From Clostridia bacterium (GTDB lineage: Bacteria > Bacillota > Clostridia > Christensenellales > Aristaeellaceae): a DNA stretch of 50,849 nucleotides. Shown here piece after piece: positions 1-8,562 of the stretch (position 1 is the stretch's first letter; each line of letters begins with the position of its first letter). Below the pieces are notes generated by a model, which made no database searches, was not told the origin of the DNA, and was given only the letters and a program-made list of their open reading frames with translations. Made by a program: the position numbers and the translations under genes. The DNA is taken from contig CAAGFE010000081.1 of assembly GCA_900769075.1 (NCBI GenBank), forward strand, positions 1-50,849. The letters are read 5' to 3'.

Positions 1-5
1 CGTGA

Positions 6-41
6 AAAATGTAAGGAAAGGTTTCGGCAAAGGCCGAAACC
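6..41 (-). terminator. Probable intrinsic terminator of the AgrC/AgrA-like operon
   Basis: A perfect 9-bp inverted repeat (20-28 with 33-41, loop AAAG) lies about 105 bases beyond the sensor kinase stop. Read on the minus strand, the stem is followed by a T-rich tail (TTTCCTTACATTTTT, 19 down to 5), as expected for a Rho-independent terminator. A second hairpin at 84-101 lies between it and the gene. Confidence 0.6.
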
Positions 42-83
42 GCCCCGCCCGCGCGGCAAAGCCCCGCGATACGAATGAAGTCA

Positions 84-101
84 GAGGGCCTGCGGGCCCT
101 C
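84..101. repeat. GC-rich inverted repeat
   Basis: GAGGGCC and GGCCCTC flank a 4-base loop. There is no T tract on the minus strand, so termination here is uncertain. It may be an accessory hairpin in the 3' end of the sensor-kinase transcript. Confidence 0.35.
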
Positions 102-147
102 CGACACCTCCCTGTGAGTTTTTTTGACAGTCTGGCCGATCCTTGTT

Positions 148-1461
148 TTATGGCGCTTTGTCCGACGCGGCGGGCAGCTGGAACAGCAGCGTCAGGCTGA
201 ACTCGTCCCCGTCCAGGCGCCAGCGCATCTCGCCCCCGTAGGGCTGGATGGCGCGGCGGATGTTCGCCAGCCCGAAGCCGTGGTTTTCCCGGTCATGCTT
301 GCGGGTCAGGAGACGGTCCGAGGCGGCGGAGGCCTCCCCGTCACAGCTGTTGCTGAAGGAGAGGATGGCGAAGCGCTCCTGGCGGACCGTCCGCACCTGG
401 ATGAAGCGCTGGCCCGGCGGAACCCGCAGACAGGCCTCGATGGCGTTGTCCATGGCGTTGCCGATGATGGTCACCAGGTCAAGGACCTGAATAAAGCCCA
501 GCAGGGCGCCGTCGGCGATCACCGTGCAGACGATCTGCCGGCTCTCGCATTGGCGGAGTTTTTCGCTCAGCAGGATGTCCATCACCTCATTGCCCGTGTC
601 CAGCACGTTCTCAAAGGGGTGAATCTCATCCAGAATGCGGGCGACGTGGGCCTGCATGTTCTCCCGGGTCGGGGCCTTTTCCAGGTAGAGCAGCAGGTTC
701 TTCATGTCGTGATACTGGCGGCGCACCTGCTCAATGCTGTTCTTCTTCAGCAGGTATTGCTGCTGGCGCAGCTCCATCATCCGCTGCATGGCCTGGGCCT
801 GCTGTTTCTCCTTCTCGGCGAAGAGGCGGCTTTCCAGGCTGACAATCAGGCTCAGCGACAGGGCGCAGCTGGCAATCATGGTCAGGATGATGGCGTTGGG
901 CACATCCTCGTGGGCGATGGGCAGCCAGATCGTGATGCGCCAGACGTACAGGTACGGCACGGCGGACAAAAAGCTGAGCATCAGGCTGTTGGCGTCCACC
1001 AGCGCCTCCGCGGGGAAAAAGTGCTTCAGCGCGCGCAGCAGCAGGGCATCGGTCAGCCCCATGCCGGCCATGGCCAGGGCTTCCCGCCACAGGGGCAGAC
1101 TGCGGAAGATATCCGCCCCCAGCAGCCGCTGGCTGGCATGGCACAGCGTCAGGGTCACGCACTCCGTCAGCAGCACATAGCACAGCGATCGCTGCAGGGC
1201 CGCGCGCCAGGGGAAATCGCTCCAGAGCAGGACGAACCCGAAGGAAACCCCAACGCATGCGGCAAGATACAGATAGGCGGTCATGCCCGGCAGGCTTTCC
1301 AGCTGCTGGACGCCCACCCGCAGGGCCGTGACGAGCACCAGCGCAAGCCCCCGCTGGCCCGCAGTCCGGTGCGGGCCGGGCGGGATGAAGCGGCTGAGCA
1401 GCAGCGTGTGCATCAGCGCGAACAGCAGCGGTACCGCCAGCTGGTTGATGAAGCCGTTCAT
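148..1461 (-). CDS. AgrC-type sensor histidine kinase (GHKL ATPase)
   Basis: Membrane sensor that should phosphorylate the LytTR regulator encoded just upstream. The first ~215 residues are hydrophobic, with about six membrane spans and no recognisable extracytoplasmic domain, as in peptide-sensing AgrC proteins. A helical linker leads to the H-box QYHDMKN (His about 251), then the N-box (DNAIEA, about 338) and the G-box HGFGL (about 394) of GHKL ATPases. The ATG at 1461 is preferred to the upstream in-frame ATG at 1476: its A overlaps the regulator's stop (ATGA) and GGGGG lies just upstream, so translation is probably coupled. Length (437 aa) is normal. No agrB or agrD homologue is visible, so the ligand is unknown. 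It could equally belong to a non-quorum AgrC-like family. Confidence 0.88.
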   Translation of the reverse strand: MNGFINQLAVPLLFALMHTLLLSRFIPPGPHRTAGQRGLALVLVTALRVGVQQLESLPGMTAYLYLAACVGVSFGFVLLWSDFPWRAALQRSLCYVLLTECVTLTLCHASQRLLGADIFRSLPLWREALAMAGMGLTDALLLRALKHFFPAEALVDANSLMLSFLSAVPYLYVWRITIWLPIAHEDVPNAIILTMIASCALSLSLIVSLESRLFAEKEKQQAQAMQRMMELRQQQYLLKKNSIEQVRRQYHDMKNLLLYLEKAPTRENMQAHVARILDEIHPFENVLDTGNEVMDILLSEKLRQCESRQIVCTVIADGALLGFIQVLDLVTIIGNAMDNAIEACLRVPPGQRFIQVRTVRQERFAILSFSNSCDGEASAASDRLLTRKHDRENHGFGLANIRRAIQPYGGEMRWRLDGDEFSLTLLFQLPAASDKAP

Positions 1462-2162
1462 GTCTGATTCCCCCAATACGCGGTGAACGCCTGCAGGAAT
1501 TCCTTCCGCCGGTGCTTGCTGATCGGGATGACCGCCCCTGCCAGAAGCAGATCATTGCCCTCGATGTGCTGCACATGCTTCATATTGACCAGAAAAGCCG
1601 CGTGACAGCGGAAGAAACCGCCGCCCTTCAGCTGCGCCTCCATCGCGGAGAGCGTCTGGGAACAGTGGATTTCCTCCGCCCGGGTGTGCACAATGACCTG
1701 GTGGTTCAGTGCTTCCACATAGAGCAGCTCATCGGCGTCCATGCTGCGCAGACCGTCGCTGGCGCGTATGGTGAGCGTCTTTCTCCGGCCCAGCCGCTTC
1801 AGCGCGCGATGCAGGCTGTGCGCCAGCAGCGGCGGACTGACCGGCTTGACGATGTAGTCCATCGCCTCCACGCGATATCCCTGCACGGCGTACTGAACCA
1901 TGCTGGTGACGAAAATCAGGATGACGGAGGCGTCCGTCTGGCGGATTCTCTGCGCGCAGGTCATGCCGTCCATCTCCGGCATCTGGATGTCCAGAAAGAT
2001 GATGTCCGCCTGCCCGCGGGCATAGGTGCGCAGGAAAGCCTCTGCGCTGGCATACACGGCGATGTCGGCGGAGTCATTCCGGCTGTTCAGAGCCTGCTGC
2101 AGCATGCCCCGGATGCGGAGGGCCTCCTCCTGTTCATCGTCGATGACCGCTATGCGTAGCAT
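1458..2162 (-). CDS. LytTR-family response regulator (AgrA/LytR-like)
   Basis: Cytoplasmic DNA-binding regulator, partner of the downstream kinase. Residues 1-125 form a receiver domain with the acidic pair at 8-9, the phospho-acceptor Asp58 in FLDIQMPEMDG, a Thr near 86 and the Lys of YIVKP near 107. Residues 135-234 match the LytTR DNA-binding domain (RASDGLRSMDADELLYVEA, FFRCHAAFLVNMKHV). A strong Shine-Dalgarno (AGGGAGGG) lies 7 bases before the ATG. The last residues overlap the kinase start by 4 nt. LytTR proteins bind paired direct repeats upstream of targets; I found no clear pair here. The first 13 bases overlap the 3' end of the phage-type remnant on the same strand. Confidence 0.9.
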   Translation of the reverse strand: MLRIAVIDDEQEEALRIRGMLQQALNSRNDSADIAVYASAEAFLRTYARGQADIIFLDIQMPEMDGMTCAQRIRQTDASVILIFVTSMVQYAVQGYRVEAMDYIVKPVSPPLLAHSLHRALKRLGRRKTLTIRASDGLRSMDADELLYVEALNHQVIVHTRAEEIHCSQTLSAMEAQLKGGGFFRCHAAFLVNMKHVQHIEGNDLLLAGAVIPISKHRRKEFLQAFTAYWGNQT

Positions 2163-4423
2163 GGAAGTCCCTCCCTGACCGTTCTTTTGCAGCCGATTCC
2201 GCTGACCATAAACATTCGCCGCACCGCCGGCATTTCCCTCTTTTTCGTCCTTTCGCAGGGCCTGACGGTGAAAATGCAGGGCATCACATTGTGATTTTTC
2301 CCGTGAACGATGGGATCAAGGCTGAAACCAATCAACCAACGGGGAGGAGGCGCATGGGGCAGTACAGCCGGGCTTGCGTGGACAAAATGGCGGAAAAGAC
2401 GCATCAGTCCCGCCCGCTGCTTCTCCTGCATCTCCTTCAGCTTTGTCTGGTAGCGCTTGAGCAGCTCCACCTCCGTGTCGTTCATGTAGCTCTTCGGCGT
2501 CATCTCGGCGAGGTATTCCCGCACCGTCACCGCGTCGGTCTTGTCTCTTGTGGAGTAACGGATGTCTGCTGTTTCCTGGTCGAAGGTTCCCACATTGTCC
2601 GTTGCGGACTTGATCTGTGTTGGATAGAATGCTATGTATTCATCGTATCCGTTGTAGACACCATCATATCCCATTTTTATTAGATACTCTCGTGCCTTAC
2701 TGCCAGCTCCATTTTGTCCTTTGAAACGGTTCAGCGCTCTGTATGCCGTGGATTCATCTGCAGGGTTTTCTATTTTCAAATACACCGCTTTTACGGTACC
2801 TCCGTACCCTTGTGCATCTTCAATGTAAGGAGAGAAGAATGCGCCTTGGATGTCCATGTTTGCACGGCCTTTTGTCATGTCAAATGCATTAAAGGCTGCA
2901 TCTGTCCCATGGTACACAATCAACGGATTTCCTTCCTCGTCCACAACCTTACTGTTTCCAAACCAGCGCTTGAACTGCTGCGTGTTAGTTTGATTTTCAA
3001 TCATTCTCCTGTTGACTTCTGAGCCCGCATCGAATATACTATGGATGAGGCCATCCTGCACAGAGCTTCCGGGCAATTGGAGCCCGGCACTTCTATACAG
3101 GTTTTGAGCCTCTTTTTTATTCCAGTAATATACGCCGATGGTGTTTCCTGCACTTGCTTCGTCATTTAACGCATCTGTCAGCATTTTTGTCAAAGCGTTG
3201 CCTTTGCCAAAGACAGTCGCAACGGTATTGCTGTCAATACGCAGGCTGTTGTTCGTGCTTACACCATTTACATAAACGGGAGCAATGATTTGCTTTCCGT
3301 TAATTTTTTCCTCCAAAATCACAACAACACTGTTTTCAGCATCTGTATCAGAACGAATCACCGCAACTGGCCTTTTGAGCATTTCCGGCAGTTTTTTCAG
3401 CCACGCTTCACCCATGAAGTGATCTACGTCCTTTGTTCCGTTGACGATGTAGTCTACATGCGTTTGATTGATCGTCATCGGCAAGTCACCCATGCCAATC
3501 TGACGATACAATTTCGGCGTGCGTCCTACAAGCAGAGAATCTCCCGTCGGGAAGTTACCGTTTTTCCAATCGTCCACCTGCTTTTCAAACGACTTGCTGT
3601 AGTCGTATTTTTCCCTCATGGAGTATTGTTTCACCCTGTCGTCGGCTTCCATCTGTTCGCCGTCAGGCCCTTGCCACTTTGTCGGTTCCACGCCGTTCTC
3701 GCGGAGAATCTCATCAACCTCTGCGCGGCTGAGGATCTTGTTGACCTTCATCGCGCCTGTGATAACCCACGGTACGGTGCTGGGGTCAGGATTCGTGCGG
3801 TAGTGATAGTAGCCATCCACCGGAAGTCTCGGCAGACCTGCCAGCGAGTGCTGGAATTTTCCGCTTGCGTTGTAGCCGTAGCTCATCGCCTCTTCCTGGT
3901 AGTCAACGTCCATGGCGTATTCGCACTCTGCCCAGACAAAGTTGTAGGGGAACAGTTCCTTCACGCCTGTTGCCTTGTTGAGGCGGTTGAACTGCGATGC
4001 CTTGGGGATATCTCCAAGGTGCCAACCCGGACGGAAGGCCAGAGAGCCTGATCCTCCCTGCGTTCCCTTGCCGCCAGCCTTTACCTGAAGACGCCCTGTC
4101 TTGGAAGGAGGAGCAGCAGCACCTACATCAGCGTTCAGCCATACGCCGACAGGCGTGTCCGCTCCGCCCGGATTCGCTACCATGGGCGGGTATAGCTTGC
4201 CGTTTTTCTCAAAGAACACCTTGTACGCGATGCCTGTCTTCTTGGGCGGGTCTTCCTCGCGGATTGAATACTGAGTGTTCACGTCGGACAGTTCGTCAGC
4301 CTCCGCCCCCGTCCGCTGCTCCTGCGCCATGGCGGTTCCGTTTCCTGCCTGAATCGTCTCCTCCATGCCCGCGTCCCACAGCTCCTGCAAATTGGCTGTG
4401 TACTTCATCAGGCCGTCCGCCAT
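2150..4423 (-). CDS. Remnant of a phage/ICE polyvalent protein (MuF_C and ADP-ribosyltransferase-like domains)
   Basis: A 757-residue open frame that looks like an excised piece of a much larger mobile-element protein. Residues ~60-255 are a conserved stretch I recognise but cannot name (GVWLNADVGA, FRPGWHLGDIPKASQFNRLN). Residues ~280-450 resemble the phage MuF C-terminal domain (LLVGRTPKLYRQIGM, LRIDSNTVATVFGKGN). Residues ~485-630 resemble the ART domain of polyvalent proteins (LIVYHGTDAAFNAFD, DIQGAFFSP, EYIAFYPTQIKSATDN). After about residue 670 the protein stops looking like anything and runs into the promoter region of the response regulator. The frame is open straight from the stop of the AraC gene, with no properly spaced ribosome site. 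No integrase, capsid or other phage genes are nearby. Probably a decaying fragment, unlikely to be expressed. Confidence 0.6.
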   Translation of the reverse strand: MADGLMKYTANLQELWDAGMEETIQAGNGTAMAQEQRTGAEADELSDVNTQYSIREEDPPKKTGIAYKVFFEKNGKLYPPMVANPGGADTPVGVWLNADVGAAAPPSKTGRLQVKAGGKGTQGGSGSLAFRPGWHLGDIPKASQFNRLNKATGVKELFPYNFVWAECEYAMDVDYQEEAMSYGYNASGKFQHSLAGLPRLPVDGYYHYRTNPDPSTVPWVITGAMKVNKILSRAEVDEILRENGVEPTKWQGPDGEQMEADDRVKQYSMREKYDYSKSFEKQVDDWKNGNFPTGDSLLVGRTPKLYRQIGMGDLPMTINQTHVDYIVNGTKDVDHFMGEAWLKKLPEMLKRPVAVIRSDTDAENSVVVILEEKINGKQIIAPVYVNGVSTNNSLRIDSNTVATVFGKGNALTKMLTDALNDEASAGNTIGVYYWNKKEAQNLYRSAGLQLPGSSVQDGLIHSIFDAGSEVNRRMIENQTNTQQFKRWFGNSKVVDEEGNPLIVYHGTDAAFNAFDMTKGRANMDIQGAFFSPYIEDAQGYGGTVKAVYLKIENPADESTAYRALNRFKGQNGAGSKAREYLIKMGYDGVYNGYDEYIAFYPTQIKSATDNVGTFDQETADIRYSTRDKTDAVTVREYLAEMTPKSYMNDTEVELLKRYQTKLKEMQEKQRAGLMRLFRHFVHASPAVLPHAPPPRWLIGFSLDPIVHGKNHNVMPCIFTVRPCERTKKREMPAVRRMFMVSGIGCKRTVREGLPCYA

Positions 4424-4462
4424 CTCCCGCAGCGCCCGGGGGGAGCAAAACGGGCATCCCCT

Positions 4463-5341
4463 TCAGCATGGAAACCCTTCCGAATCCTCCGAGCGCACCT
4501 GGCGCAGATACTGCCCGGGGGTGATGCCCTTGTGCCGCTTGAACTGGCGAATGAAGTAGTTCAGGCTGGCAAAGCCGGTGTCCAGCGCGATTTCCGTCAG
4601 GTTCCGGTCTGTCGCGGCGATCTCGTTGCAGGCCGCCTCGATGCGGTAGTAGTTGAGGTAATCCACCGGTGTGCGGTGGGTGGTGGCCTTGAAGAAGCGG
4701 CAGAAGTACTTCGGCGTCATGTGGACGGACGCGGCCATGTCGTGCAGCGTGAGCGGCGCGGCATAGGACGTTTCGATCAGCTCGAACACCTGCTTGAGCT
4801 GCAGCACCCGCTTGCCGTCGTTCTGCGGCTGCGCATCCTCCCGATACGCGCCGTGCTTGAGTGCCTCGCCCAGAAACTGGAACAGGCAGCCCAGGGTGAT
4901 GAGCTCATACCCCGGACACTGGTCGTGCAGCGCCCGGAACATGGGCGGAATGGTGTAGCGGATGATGCGGTCACCGGCAGGATAGAACGCCCGCAGGCTG
5001 ATGCGCCCCTGGCGGATGTCGTTGATCTGCTGCTTGCAGTGGTCGTTGCATTTGAGCAGCAGCCGCATATCAAACACGATGCACTCGTACACGCACCCCT
5101 GCGGAACGCCCCCATGCAGCTGCTCCGCTGCCACAAAGGCCACGTCCCCCGGGCGGAGGGTGATCCGCTCGTCCTCCAGCGTCAGGTCAAACACGCCCTC
5201 GATCACATGCAGGATCTCGTATTCCTCATGCCAATGGTAGGGCATCTCGTACCGCGGGTGACTTTGATCCAGGCAGTGATAATCCAGGGGAAAGTCCAGG
5301 GAGCCCCGCTGCTTGGCCTCATAATCGCGCAGCGACTTCAT
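4463..5341 (-). CDS. AraC-family transcriptional regulator with cupin-type sensor domain
   Basis: DNA-binding activator, probably responding to a sugar or other small molecule. Residues ~25-100 form a cupin fold (PYHWHEEYEILHVIEG, LRPGDVAFV). Residues ~190-290 hold the two helix-turn-helix motifs of the AraC domain (LHDMAASVHMTPKYFCRFFK, then LTEIALDTGFASLNYFIRQF) and the usual GITPGQYLRQ end. The length (292 aa) is normal. GGAGG lies upstream of the ATG, and a good promoter is seen at 5391-5419. It stands alone, so its target is not evident from context. The remnant downstream begins in the same frame right after its stop, which suggests insertion or rearrangement at the 3' end. Confidence 0.9.
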   Translation of the reverse strand: MKSLRDYEAKQRGSLDFPLDYHCLDQSHPRYEMPYHWHEEYEILHVIEGVFDLTLEDERITLRPGDVAFVAAEQLHGGVPQGCVYECIVFDMRLLLKCNDHCKQQINDIRQGRISLRAFYPAGDRIIRYTIPPMFRALHDQCPGYELITLGCLFQFLGEALKHGAYREDAQPQNDGKRVLQLKQVFELIETSYAAPLTLHDMAASVHMTPKYFCRFFKATTHRTPVDYLNYYRIEAACNEIAATDRNLTEIALDTGFASLNYFIRQFKRHKGITPGQYLRQVRSEDSEGFPC

Positions 5342-5390
5342 GATATCAGCCTCCGTCCGCCGGTCGGTGAATATGGTGCTGCCTCATGTC

Positions 5391-5419
5391 ATGATAGCAC
5401 AAGCGTCCATCGGTGACAA
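5391..5419 (-). promoter_or_regulatory. Sigma-A-type promoter of the araC-family gene
   Basis: On the minus strand TTGTCA and TATCAT are separated by exactly 17 bases, about 50 bases before the ATG. Confidence 0.6.
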
Positions 5420-5470
5420 GCGTGAAAATCCCCTCGGGTGAATCGGAGCATCTGCCCGCTGTTTTCGGGA

Positions 5471-5501
5471 CAAGAAAAGGCGGGACTGCACCAGTCCTGC
5501 C
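5471..5501 (-). terminator. Intrinsic terminator after the kinase/GNAT gene
   Basis: On the minus strand a 9-bp stem (GGCAGGACT with AGTCCCGCC, one A-C mismatch, 5-base loop) is followed by TTTTCTTG. It closes the lysA-side minus-strand unit before the araC promoter. Confidence 0.75.
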
Positions 5502-5559
5502 TTCAGGCATCACGTCCCGCCGCCGGATGACTTCCAGCTTTCCTGGGCGGAGATGCTTG

Positions 5560-6537
5560 TCAGGGATCGATACGCACCAGCTCGGTCAGGCTGTGGTCGC
5601 GGTACACCAGATCCTCCCGCACGGTGAAGCCCATCCGTTCCCAGAAAGCGTTCCCGTCTGTGTTCCTGGCATAGGCCACCAGGGCCACATTGTGGATATC
5701 CTCCGCCCGGAGGGCCGCCAGCGCCGTTTCCACCAGCGCTCGCCCCAGTCCCGCGCGACGGTTTTCCCTGCGGACGCAGGTGTGGTAAATGTACCCGCGC
5801 CGTCCGTCGTGGCCGGTCATGATCGCGCCGGTGAGCCGGCCGTCCTGCTCCGCGACGAAGCAGGTGGTCGGGTTGCGGCGCAGGAACCGGGCAATGCCCT
5901 CGGCGCTGTCGTCGGTGGTGTTGAGGCCCATCCCCGGGGTTGCCAGCCACAGGGCGAAGAGCGCATCGGCGTCCGCGGGCGCCATGGCGCGAATGCCCCA
6001 AAGACGCATGCGGACGGCCTGAACCAGATCGGGCAGCGCTTCGGTGCCGTCCACGCGGATAAGCGGACAGGAAAGGTGCTGTTCCCAGTCATCGTGGCAG
6101 GCCTTGCTGCGCATGGAAACGTCGCCTGTGTCGTACCGGGCGGCCCAATCGAGGAACGCCTGATGGGCGGCATACAGATCGCCGCCCTCGCTGATGCGGG
6201 GGCCAAACCGGGCATATTCCCGCCGGTGGAGGCGCGCCAGCCGAACGTCCGTGGGCGTAACCACCCGAATCGCGCAGGTGAACAGCCCCATCAGCGGATC
6301 GCCCCAGCCCGTCAGCGAGCCGGATATCACCGCGCCCCTGTCCGAGGCGGCGATGTCGGCCCGCATTCTTGTCAGCCGGTCGGGCATGGGCCGCTTCTGT
6401 GTGAAGGGCGGATCCGTGGGCAGCCAGAAATAATCGTCGGTATCCATGAAGACCAGGCCCATGGCTTCTGCCAGCGCCCGGCCCAGCGTGGACGTGCCCG
6501 AGCCCGATGCGCCGTAAATGTGAAGGACATGTTTCAT
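5560..6537 (-). CDS. P-loop nucleotide/sugar kinase-like domain fused to GNAT acetyltransferase
   Basis: A two-domain cytoplasmic protein. Residues 1-175 form a small P-loop kinase of the adenylate/shikimate-kinase type (YGASGSGTSTLGRAL as Walker A, then MDTDDYFW, and a LID-like stretch rich in Arg). Residues ~178-325 are a GNAT acetyltransferase with the acetyl-CoA loop in RRAGLGRALVE and a C-terminal NAFWERMGF motif. Kinase-like P-loops of this subfamily usually stand alone, so the fusion is notable; the substrates cannot be read from the sequence. The ATG overlaps the stop of the upstream pseudouridine synthase by 4 nt (ATGA), so translation is probably coupled. An intrinsic terminator follows. 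Confidence 0.78.
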   Translation of the reverse strand: MKHVLHIYGASGSGTSTLGRALAEAMGLVFMDTDDYFWLPTDPPFTQKRPMPDRLTRMRADIAASDRGAVISGSLTGWGDPLMGLFTCAIRVVTPTDVRLARLHRREYARFGPRISEGGDLYAAHQAFLDWAARYDTGDVSMRSKACHDDWEQHLSCPLIRVDGTEALPDLVQAVRMRLWGIRAMAPADADALFALWLATPGMGLNTTDDSAEGIARFLRRNPTTCFVAEQDGRLTGAIMTGHDGRRGYIYHTCVRRENRRAGLGRALVETALAALRAEDIHNVALVAYARNTDGNAFWERMGFTVREDLVYRDHSLTELVRIDP

Positions 6538-7142
6538 GATGGTTCCTCCAATGCGGTCAGCGCCCAGTCCGGCAGATGCTCAAAGCGCAGCGTGGCGTTT
6601 TTCCACGGGAAGGTCAGGCAGCAGGAATACAGCATGGGCGCGGCGGCATCATCCCGTGCGCCGTATTTGTGGTCGCCCACCAGCGGGTGCTTCCGGCTGG
6701 CAAACTGCACGCGGATCTGATGGCTCCGCCCTGTATGCAGGCGGACGCGCACCAGGGCGGGATCGCCGTCCGTCAGGCGCTGATAGGTCAGCCGGGCCTG
6801 CTTGACTCCCTTGCGCTCGCGGTTCACCACATACACCTTGTTCTGCCGTGCGTCCTTGAGCAGCAGATCGGTCCAGTCCCCCTCATCTTCCGGGGTGCCG
6901 TGGACGAGGGCGACGTATTCCTTGACCATCGTGCCTTCCTGAACGGCGCGGGAAAGCGCCGCCGCAGCGGCCTTGGTGTGGGCATAGACCATCACGCCGC
7001 CCACGTTGAGATCAAGGCGATGCACCGTCAGGCAGGGCAGGCCGAATTGCTCCCGAAGCGCGGCGGGCACGGCGGATTCCGAATCCATGCCCACGGGCTT
7101 GAGGAGGACGGACAGATCGCGGTCGTGATAGAGGATTTGCAT
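6534..7142 (-). CDS. RluA-family RNA pseudouridine synthase
   Basis: Isomerises uridine to pseudouridine in rRNA or tRNA. The catalytic motif HRLDLNVGG has Asp44, and the RluA signature GRSHQIRVQFAS follows at about 140; the end (LRFEHLPDW) is typical. At 202 aa it is a short RluA-type enzyme without the N-terminal S4 domain. An open frame extends upstream to 7484, but that stretch lies over lysA and makes no sense. The ATG at 7142 has AGGAG 6 bases before it and starts the family's usual N-terminus (ILYHDRDLSVLLKPVGM). It is translationally coupled to the kinase/GNAT gene. The exact RNA target is unknown. Confidence 0.88.
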   Translation of the reverse strand: MQILYHDRDLSVLLKPVGMDSESAVPAALREQFGLPCLTVHRLDLNVGGVMVYAHTKAAAAALSRAVQEGTMVKEYVALVHGTPEDEGDWTDLLLKDARQNKVYVVNRERKGVKQARLTYQRLTDGDPALVRVRLHTGRSHQIRVQFASRKHPLVGDHKYGARDDAAAPMLYSCCLTFPWKNATLRFEHLPDWALTALEEPS

Positions 7143-7171
7143 ATGCTTCTCCTGTGCGTCAAAAGGAAAAT

Positions 7172-7190
7172 GCCCGGAAAGGCTCCGGGC
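7172..7190 (-). terminator. Hairpin between lysA and the pseudouridine synthase gene, possible terminator
   Basis: A perfect 7-bp stem (GCCCGGA/TCCGGGC, 5-base loop). On the minus strand it is followed by ATTTTCCTTTT. The U tract is broken, so it may attenuate rather than fully stop transcription out of lysA. Confidence 0.5.
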
Positions 7191-7203
7191 GAAAATGCGG
7201 GAA

Positions 7204-8460
7204 TTACAGCCCCAGCGCCTTCGCTGCCGGGTCGATGTCGAGGGTAGCGAAGTAATCCTGGGGGGTTTCGGCGCGGCGGATGAGCCGGAAGGAGCCGTCC
7301 GCCTGGTGGAGCACCTCCGCCGAGCGCAGCCGTCCGTTGTAGTTGTAGCCCATGGCGTGACCGTGGGCGCCGGTGTCGTGCATGACGAGCAGGTCGCCGT
7401 TTTGGATTTCGGGCAGCATCCGGTCGATGGCGAACTTGTCGTTGTTCTCGCACAGGCAGCCGACCACGTCGTAGCAGTGATCATGGGGCAGCCGCTCCTT
7501 GGCGCAGACGGTGATGTGGTGGTACGCGCCGTACATGGCCGGGCGCATCAGGTTGGCGCAGCAGGCGTCCACGCCGATATAGTGCTTGTAGGTGTCCTTT
7601 TTGTGGATGGCGCGGGTGACGAGCCAGCCGATGGGGCCGGTCATCCAGCGCCCCAGCTCGGTCTTGATGGCCACGCCGCCCTGGGGGAAGATTTCCTCAT
7701 ACGCCCTGCGCACGCCCTCGCCCACGGCGAAAATGTCCGTTTTCTGCGCATCGGGGCGGTAGGGGATGCCCACGCCGCCGCTGAGGTTGATGAAGGCCAG
7801 CGGCAGGCCAACCTCCTCGGACAGGTCGCGCCCGGCCTTGAACAGCAGCCGCGCCAGGGTGGGATAATAGGCCGTGTCGGTGTTGTTGGAGGACAGGAAG
7901 GAGTGGAGGCCGAACCGCTTGGCGCCCTTCGCCTTGAGGATTTTCAGACCCTCCTGGAGCTGGGCGTAGGTGAAGCCGTACTTCGCGTCGCCGGGATTGC
8001 CCATGATTTCCGTACCGATGCGGAAGTCTCCGCCGGGGTTGTAGCGGCAGCAGATGGTTTCGGGGATGCCGCCGTTTTTTTCCAGGATGCTGATGTGGGT
8101 GATGTCATCCAGGTTGACGAAGGCGTCCAGCGCCCGGGCGGCGGTGAACTCCCGATAGGGCATGGCATTGGCGGAGAACATGATTTCCTCGCCGGAAAAG
8201 CCGCAGGCCTGGGCGAGCATCAGCTCCGTTTCGCTGGAGCAGTCCACGCCGCAGCCTTCCTCCCTGAGAATGCGCAGGATGGCCGGGTTGGGCAGGGCCT
8301 TGACGGCAAAGTACTCCCTGAAGTCGGGGCACCAGGCGAAGGCACGGTTCAGGTCGCGGGCGTTTTGACGCAGACCGGCTTCATCGTAGAGGTGGAAGGG
8401 CGTGGCGAACTGATTCGCCGCCGCCTCGAAAACACTGTCCTGCAGGCTGAAATTCGGCAT
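7204..8460 (-). CDS. lysA: Diaminopimelate decarboxylase
   Basis: PLP enzyme that makes L-lysine from meso-diaminopimelate, the last step of lysine synthesis, in the cytoplasm. The fold-III barrel Lys that binds PLP is Lys54 in YFAVKALPNP. The glycine-rich phosphate-binding loop (FINLSGGVGIPY) and the active-site CLCENNDKFA segment near the C-terminus are present, with the typical HDTGAHGHAMGYNYNG ending. Length (418 aa) fits. An in-frame ATG at 8580 would place the start upstream of the promoter; the ATG at 8460 with GGAG about 10 bases upstream is preferred. A TTGCGG-17-TATAGT promoter lies at 8498-8526. Related fold-III decarboxylases (arginine, carboxynorspermidine) are less likely given the motifs. 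Confidence 0.87.
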   Translation of the reverse strand: MPNFSLQDSVFEAAANQFATPFHLYDEAGLRQNARDLNRAFAWCPDFREYFAVKALPNPAILRILREEGCGVDCSSETELMLAQACGFSGEEIMFSANAMPYREFTAARALDAFVNLDDITHISILEKNGGIPETICCRYNPGGDFRIGTEIMGNPGDAKYGFTYAQLQEGLKILKAKGAKRFGLHSFLSSNNTDTAYYPTLARLLFKAGRDLSEEVGLPLAFINLSGGVGIPYRPDAQKTDIFAVGEGVRRAYEEIFPQGGVAIKTELGRWMTGPIGWLVTRAIHKKDTYKHYIGVDACCANLMRPAMYGAYHHITVCAKERLPHDHCYDVVGCLCENNDKFAIDRMLPEIQNGDLLVMHDTGAHGHAMGYNYNGRLRSAEVLHQADGSFRLIRRAETPQDYFATLDIDPAAKALGL

Positions 8461-8497
8461 CGGGATCACTCCGGTTTCTTGCAAAATATACGCGCCT

Positions 8498-8526
8498 ACT
8501 ATATCATATTGTCGAAAAAACCGCAA
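8498..8526 (-). promoter_or_regulatory. Promoter of lysA
   Basis: On the minus strand TTGCGG and TATAGT are spaced by 17 bases. It is divergent from the plus-strand promoter at 8563-8591. Confidence 0.6.
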
Positions 8527-8562
8527 GTATTTCCCGTGTTCTCCGGGGATGCGCGGCGAACC

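Noticed and set aside
124..1467. 447-residue plus-strand open frame opposite the sensor kinase
   Set aside because: The minus strand has full GHKL kinase motifs and coupling to its response regulator.
7143..7484. N-terminal extension of the pseudouridine synthase
   Set aside because: The stretch overlaps lysA, is rich in Thr/Pro/Ser nonsense, and AGGAG stands before the inner ATG at 7142.
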